This document shows positions 43,855 to 48,562 of a DNA stretch of 48,562 bases, one piece after another. Under the pieces are notes generated by a model. The model searched no databases, was not told the origin of the DNA, and saw only the letters and a program-made list of their open reading frames with translations. The DNA is taken from contig CAVPEB010000029.1 of assembly GCA_963702765.1 (NCBI GenBank), positions 1 to 48,562 of the forward strand, in the 5' to 3' direction. The position numbers and the translations under genes are program-made. This DNA comes from DATMNR01 sp963702765. Its GTDB lineage: Bacteria > Chloroflexota > Ktedonobacteria > Ktedonobacterales > Ktedonobacteraceae. Each line of letters starts with the position of its first letter. Within the stretch, counting starts at the first letter, position 1.

Positions 43855-45323
43855 ATGACGAAGCGCATTGAGATTACCCCGGCTCCCGAGCCGCTGGAAG
43901 CCTACGCTGGACATTTTGATACCCTGTTGGGGAAGAGCAACCAACGCGAAGCATTTCGTCGCTATCTGGAAGGTCTGCTCTTGCCCACCGAACGGCATAA
44001 GACCCTGACCGGACTGGTCAATACGGAGCCGGTGGTGGGAGCGCAGCTGCCACGAGCGCAAAAGCTGCAATGGTTTCTCTCGGAATCCACCTGGGATGAG
44101 CGCGAGGTGCAAGCCGAGCGGCTCAAGCTGCTGCGCGAGGATGCGACCACCGCGCCCGACACGCGCGGGGTGCTGGTCATCGATGAGACTGGAGACCGCA
44201 AGGATGGTCGACATCCCGGCTCATGTGGCACGTCAATATCTGGGAAATCTGGGCAAGATCGACAACGGGGTCGTTTCCGTCAGCAGCCTCTGGGCCGAGG
44301 AGCAGGTGTATTACCCACTCGAGATCGAACCGTATACCCCGGAGAGTTACTTTGCTAAGGGCAAGGATGATCCCGCCTTTCGCACCAAGCTCAAAATCGC
44401 CTTGCAGCTTGTTCAACAGGCCTTGCAGCAGGGGTGGCCTTTCCGCGCCGTCGTAGCTGATTCCTTGTATGGAGAGGATCGTGGCTTGAGGGGCGGGCTG
44501 CGCAAGCTCTCGGTCCCGTATGTGATGGCGCTCACTCCTTCGCATGCCTGGTGGCATCCCAAAGAGGTGGCAGGTTCCCTGCGAGATGTGGCGCACGAAG
44601 CAGGCTGGGTGAGTGCCGAGCAGCCGGGCCAGTGGATCCATATCAGCAGAGCGTTTCGCGATGGCAGCACCCAGGAGTGGTGGGCACTGGAGATCGTGGC
44701 TGGGCCCTATGGGCCAGAGAAAACGGAACGCGCTGTGGTGGCTACAACCGATCCGCAGACCTTGCCCGATCTCACCACGTGGTACCTGGTCACCAACCTA
44801 CCTGCCCCAACTGCAAGCTCTGGAACCGAGCTGCTGTTTCCCCCAGCTCATCTGGCAGAGGTGATCCGGTTGTATGGCTTGCGTATGTGGGTCGAGCAGA
44901 GCTACAAACAGGTCAAACATGCCCTGGGGTGGTCCCAGTACCAGGTGCGCAGCGATACAGCCATCCGCCGACATTGGCAGCTCGTGTGCTGCGCTTTCTC
45001 CTTTTGCTGGTATCATGCCAGCCACCCTGCTTCCAGCACGGCAGACGAGCTCCTCAAGCCAGCTGAGTTAGCAGTTCTTCCACAAACTACCGTTCCTGCT
45101 GCGACGACAGGAACGGGGAAAAAAAATCAGCGAGAGCAAAGGCGTACGACCACAGATCTCCTGGCCGGTAGCTCTACGAGCGCTACGGGGATGGTTGGAG
45201 CCCTGGATCATGCTGCGGCGCTTCTGGCAAGCGTGGTCAGAGCAGCCCCCACCTCCTGTGTTGCAATGCTTGCTTGATCAACTTGGGCGCGGACAGGGGC
45301 TCTTCCTCTCTGGCACGTTCTGA
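43855..45323 (+). pseudogene. IS701-family transposase with two frameshifts
   Basis: A DDE-type transposase. The first frame gives the N-terminus to VLVIDETGDRKDG, containing the first catalytic Asp region. The second resumes at AHVARQYLGNLGKIDNGVVS and runs through ADSLYGED (second Asp) and GLRMWVEQSYKQVKHALGWS (catalytic Glu). The last segment, RGWLEPWIMLRRFWQAWSEQ, is in a third frame and ends GTF-TGA at 45321. The breaks fall near 44205 and within the GGGGAAAAAAAA run near 45120. The length is normal for the family once the frames are joined. AAGGAGG precedes the ATG. Confidence 0.88.
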
Positions 45324-45681
45324 GTGGTGCTCCTCCCTGTTTTTCGCATCCAGCCCAGTGCATGGATCGCCCGGCTCATCGAAGTTCGGCTCACGTGCAT
45401 GCCATGTTCAGCTTCCCACCACTGGCAGTACTCTCGGCTTTCTTGCATCAGGGTGAGCTTCCAGCAACGCTTGCACTCCCATCTGCAACGCTGCTCCTTT
45501 CCGCGCGGGGCGCCCTGGAATGGGTCGTGGCAGGACGGTTCCACTCTCGCGTCTCTGTTTCACATAGCGCTTGATCGTCGCACGCGATACCTGGAAACGT
45601 TCGATGATCTCTGCTCGAGATGTCACGCGCGTCAACAGCGCGAAGCACCCGCTGTCTCAACTCTTGTGAATAGGCTCGCAT
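45324..45681 (-). pseudogene. IS630-family transposase, N-terminal remnant
   Basis: Spread over three frames: MRAYSQELRQRVLRAVDARD, then SRAEIIERFQVSRATIKRYV with GRPARKGAALQMGVQALLEA, then REYCQWWEAEHGMHVSRTSM ending in RAIHALGWMRKTGRST. These are the two helix-turn-helix units of the IS630 family. The catalytic DDE half is absent; the sequence stops where the IS701-type gene ends, so the IS701 element probably inserted into or deleted part of it. Confidence 0.85.
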
Positions 45682-45828
45682 ATCTTCATTGTGTCATCTG
45701 CCTTAAGATTTCTGCAAGCCCTCATCAACAAACTACCGGTAAGAGGAATCAGCAGACAATGTTTCGCCAGTACAAATTCCTCACTTGCACTCGGTTTCAA
45801 AAACAAGTGATCCTCTCTCACCATTTCC

Positions 45829-47094
45829 TCACATTGGACTCAAGGCCAGAAGAGAAATACCGCTGAGAATCAGCCCGATTGCTACAATCTGGCGCAAATT
45901 CAGTCGCTCACGAAAGACCATCAGCCCCACGATGAGCGAAACGACAACATAACCGCTGGCAAGAACCGAGGTGATTCCAGTAGACGTGATCAGTGTCGCC
46001 CGGCTGAAGAGCAAAACGGCTATACAGTCAAGAATCCCTTCAACGATAGCGAGGAGCATTCCGCGCGTCCTGGCCATGCGAGAGAGGTTTGTGATCGTAG
46101 ATGGGAGAACAATGATGTTTACTGGTTGGAGAGGTGAGGTACTAGTCAGGCGCGAGAGAACACCAATGGCCGAACGAGTAGGAAGAAGATTGATGGGAGG
46201 AAAAAGCTTATTTGTTATATCGATGAGAGGAGCTTTGCGAAGTTTTTGCAGTCCATCCTTTGAAGTAATCACTGAGGGCATACCGAATGGAGTACCCATC
46301 TGTGTGTTGATCCGTTTTCTAGGAGATAGAATCAATGCCGTATCTCCAAGTATATTCTCCGCATGAAGCGCAGTTCGCTTCGCTCGCGATTTTATCATGG
46401 GCACATCCTTTACCTGTAACTTTTGGAGATGCACGCTTGAAAGTTGCCTCACTTGTGTCTGGTAGTATGTCCATAGGTAAATTGTTAAAAGGAAGAGCAG
46501 GCTGAAGCTTCGCATGAATATAATTGGCAGAAACCAGTCCGAGATTTTAGCAGACAGACCAATTGAAAAATCCATCGCACCAAAGGCAACGACAGTCAAT
46601 AAAGCCCATTTCATTCCATCACTTCCCAGGGTCAAGGATCTGCTTTTTAGGGACAATAGGCCAAATAATTCTTGCAAATTAGTAGAAGCCCCAATGATCC
46701 CCAGAATAATAATCCCCAGTGCTATGAGATTGCCCAGGGAGAGGCTCTCATTCAAAAAAAGATAAGCCAGAAGGAGGGTGACAATCGAGCTGCCAGAAGA
46801 GATTGTACTCACAAGGGTAACTGGCCCAGCTGCCAGCCCTCGATAGAATGAGTAGTATCCCACTGAGGCGAGCAAACCGCAACAAGCTCCCATGATGATC
46901 ATCAGTGGAGAGAATGATTTCCAGACCTCTGGGAAGAAAGCAGAAAGGCTCAGGACAATCAATAATCCTGCGAGTTGCGAAAACACGGTAGTTCGAAATG
47001 CTCCTATCCTGCGGGCCGCGAATGCGGAGATACTATCTGTTGATCCCCAGAGCAAAGCCGCAGTCACTCCCAGCATGATACCTGATAAATCCAT
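45829..47094 (-). CDS. EamA (drug/metabolite) transporter with a long central insertion
   Basis: The 421 residues against about 300 for the family. The N-terminal EamA half (about 1-140: GVTAALLWGSTDSISAFAAR, PVTLVSTISSGSSIVTLLLA, FLNESLSLGNLIALGIIILG) and further helices (about 160-210) are normal. A hydrophilic stretch follows at about 213-342, with Lys/Arg-rich and Ser/Thr-rich sequence (MIKSRAKRTALHAENILGDT, DGLQKLRKAPLIDITNKLFP). The last helices (about 343-421) include GITSVLASGYVVVSLIVGLM and FRERLNLRQIVAIGLILSG. The insertion would lie in a cytoplasmic loop. GAGGAAG precedes the ATG. The substrate is unknown. Confidence 0.85.
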   Translation of the reverse strand: MDLSGIMLGVTAALLWGSTDSISAFAARRIGAFRTTVFSQLAGLLIVLSLSAFFPEVWKSFSPLMIIMGACCGLLASVGYYSFYRGLAAGPVTLVSTISSGSSIVTLLLAYLFLNESLSLGNLIALGIIILGIIGASTNLQELFGLLSLKSRSLTLGSDGMKWALLTVVAFGAMDFSIGLSAKISDWFLPIIFMRSFSLLFLLTIYLWTYYQTQVRQLSSVHLQKLQVKDVPMIKSRAKRTALHAENILGDTALILSPRKRINTQMGTPFGMPSVITSKDGLQKLRKAPLIDITNKLFPPINLLPTRSAIGVLSRLTSTSPLQPVNIIVLPSTITNLSRMARTRGMLLAIVEGILDCIAVLLFSRATLITSTGITSVLASGYVVVSLIVGLMVFRERLNLRQIVAIGLILSGISLLALSPM

Positions 47095-47370
47095 AGGTTC
47101 TTCCTCATATTACTTGCGTGAGATGGCCCAACGATCCAGATCTGGTTTCCATTATCTTCAATCAAACCATATCATACTGTCGTCCCGAGATCGTTACGAT
47201 AGCGTTACGAACTGACAGGATTCTTGGACTTTCAACCAATATGAATTGGGTCATTGTTGCCCCGTCTTCGCGATCCTTTGGGGACAGAAGCTCTGAAGCT
47301 CTTGCAAATTACTCATCTGTACCGCTCATCTGTTACAATACTATGTATTGCGCTTTGGGGAGGGCACTCT
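47095..47370. other. Divergent promoter region
   Basis: Lies between the EamA gene and the pentapeptide-repeat gene. A TACAAT (47334-47339) is placed like a -10 for the latter, but no clear -35 is seen. Confidence 0.35.
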
Positions 47371-48417
47371 ATGGGAAAAAGGTCTCGTTTATTGCTATTT
47401 GTTGGAGCTATATTGTTTGTGGGGTTGATTATTGCAGGATACTGGTTCGAATGGGACTGGACCGGCTTCACCGAACAAAATGGCTCTACAAAAACATTGT
47501 GGGATTGGCTTCAATTGTTGGGTATACTTGCTGTTCCTGCCGTGATAGGAATAGGAGCCTGGGTGTTTACCACAAAGCAAGTTCAGGAGCGAGAAGCAGA
47601 GAATATAGATAATCAGCGGGAAGAAGCTCTACAGGAATATATGAATAAAATGTTAGAACTTCTTCTGGTGAACGATCTGCGCCATTCTTCTGAGGACGAT
47701 GAAGTGCGAAAGATAGCCTGGGTGAGGACGGTAACGGTACTGCGGAAGTTAGATCCAGTTCGGAAAGCAAGTGTGCTACAGTTTCTTCAAGAGACTGATT
47801 TGTTGAATAAAGATAAATGTGTTGTTGAATTGGTAGGAGTCGATCTGGGCGGAGCCAGGTTGAGTGGGGCTAACCTGAGTAGGGTCACTTTGAGTGAGGC
47901 TAACCTGAGTGGGGCTAACCTGAACGGGGCCATGCTGAGTGAGGCTAACCTGAGTGGGGCTAACTTGAGTGGAACCTACCTGAATGATGCAGATCTGCGA
48001 GGAGCTGACCTGAAAAAAGCCGACTTGAGCGAGGCCAACCTGGGCTGGTCCATCCTTAGCGGTCCTGCGCGGAGCCGGATATTCCTGGGACCATCCAACT
48101 TGAGTGGAGCAAATTTGAGTGGAGCAAAGTTGAGTAGAGCCAACCTGCGCGGAGCTAACCTGAGTGAGGTTAATCTGAGTGGAGCAGATTTGAGTGGAGT
48201 CAACTTGAGTGGAGCAAATTTGAGTGGAGTCAACTTGAGCGATATCGACTTGAGCACTATCAATCTGAGCAACGCCAATCTGAGCAATACAAAGTTGAGT
48301 AGAGCCGACCTGCGCGGAGCAAACCTGACTGGGGTTAAAGGAGTTACCGACGAGCAACTTAGCGAAGCAAAATCTCTTGAGGGCGTAATTATGCCCGATG
48401 GCTCGAAACATCCCTAA
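47371..48417 (+). CDS. Membrane-anchored pentapeptide-repeat protein
   Basis: The start MGKRSRLLLFVG is preceded by GGGGAGGG; an upstream start at 47254 is unsupported. Two TM helices (about 7-24 and 43-66) flank a short external loop. A coiled coil (QVQEREAENIDNQREEALQE) and a helical linker (VRKIAWVRTVTVLRKLDPVR) lead to about 35 pentapeptide units of the A(N/D)LSG type (about 150-330), which fold as a right-handed quadrilateral beta-helix. The repeats are interrupted once by GWSILSGPARSRIFLGPSN. The tail VKGVTDEQLSEAKSLEGVIM is the common C-terminal cap of such proteins. No enzymatic domain is present, so the helix probably acts as a scaffold at the inner membrane face. Confidence 0.9.
   Translation: MGKRSRLLLFVGAILFVGLIIAGYWFEWDWTGFTEQNGSTKTLWDWLQLLGILAVPAVIGIGAWVFTTKQVQEREAENIDNQREEALQEYMNKMLELLLVNDLRHSSEDDEVRKIAWVRTVTVLRKLDPVRKASVLQFLQETDLLNKDKCVVELVGVDLGGARLSGANLSRVTLSEANLSGANLNGAMLSEANLSGANLSGTYLNDADLRGADLKKADLSEANLGWSILSGPARSRIFLGPSNLSGANLSGAKLSRANLRGANLSEVNLSGADLSGVNLSGANLSGVNLSDIDLSTINLSNANLSNTKLSRADLRGANLTGVKGVTDEQLSEAKSLEGVIMPDGSKHP
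47850..48335 (+). repeat. 15-bp coding repeat array of the pentapeptide protein
   Basis: Units of the form CTGAGTGGGGCTAAC (L-S-G-A-N) are repeated with drift. Some blocks are nearly identical, such as TTGAGTGGAGTCAAC at 48190-48235, indicating recent local duplication. Confidence 0.85.
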
Positions 48418-48562
48418 AAAGATCCACCTGTATTTGCCCGGGTTGTATATTTGCCCTTGTGCCGTCCCCGGAAGCCCCTGAGATTGATTTCATGAGGATG
48501 AAATGCGCTTTGCGTTTAGAGGCAAGTGAGAGGATGTTTCCAGTTTCGCCCGTCTCTCATTT
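48418..48562. other. Right edge of window
   Basis: A possible ORF start at 48492 (MRMKCALRLEASER) runs off the end. It resembles the stretch at 42484-42510. There is no ribosome binding site, and nothing more can be said. Confidence 0.25.

Noticed and set aside
1..48562. tRNA or rRNA genes, prophage or conjugative element
   Set aside because: No TPsiC-arm motif in a plausible cloverleaf, no rRNA-like stretch and no structural, integrase or transfer genes were seen.

Overview
The window looks like chromosomal DNA from a soil-type Ktedonobacteria relative (Chloroflexota). This rests on gene style rather than a marker gene: moderate GC, a STAND/LuxR regulator with an extra N-terminal module, kinase-less multi-TM sensor-like proteins present as paralogs, zinc-ribbon and proline-rich-linker membrane proteins, many insertion-sequence scars and dispersed palindromic repeats, and wide gene spacing. 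The genus cannot be fixed from the sequence.

Layout. (1) 0-5.5 kb: a dispersed repeat, glgP (alpha-glucan phosphorylase), then a graveyard holding an FprA-type ferredoxin-NADP reductase with two stops and an internal deletion, and the last codons of an AMP-forming acyl-CoA ligase. (2) 5.5-9 kb: two glycosyltransferase-2 genes. The second is a mosaic of two zinc ribbons, one TM helix, a long tandem-repeat Pro/Thr linker and a GT domain. (3) 9.6-18.4 kb: four msrB fragments, two secreted or lipoprotein genes, a duplicated segment containing one dead and one intact copy of a multi-TM sensor-like gene, and orphan F-type ATP synthase genes atpE and atpG with two small membrane proteins. (4) 18.4-23.3 kb: a DUF4097-type membrane protein, an unrecognised 398-residue protein, a methyltransferase and striking palindromes. 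(5) 23.5-26.5 kb: an ECF sigma factor with an overlapping membrane partner carrying duplicated extracellular domains, and a sulfur-relay-type operon (TusA-like, DsrE-like, nucleoside 2-deoxyribosyltransferase). (6) 27-34.1 kb: metG, a methyltransferase, and two convergent ABC-2 exporters. (7) 34.2-43.7 kb: small membrane/unknown genes, a GNAT acetyltransferase, a large LuxR-type STAND regulator, an S9 peptidase, a second intact multi-TM sensor-like paralog and an APH(6)-like kinase. (8) 43.8-48.5 kb: an IS701-family transposase abutting an IS630-family remnant, an EamA transporter with an unusual insertion and a membrane-anchored pentapeptide-repeat protein.

Two themes recur. First, several well-conserved genes (metG, two ABC ATPases, a TusA-like gene, the sigma partner, the IS701 transposase) are interrupted by single-base indels, often in short homopolymers. 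Assembly error is a live explanation, in contrast to the true decay in the FprA and msrB remnants. Second, the paralogous sensor-like genes at 14, 17 and 41 kb share an upstream motif (GTAACGTTTTTRGGAYG) at similar distances from their starts, which suggests common, possibly ECF-type, regulation. No rRNA, tRNA or CRISPR array was found.
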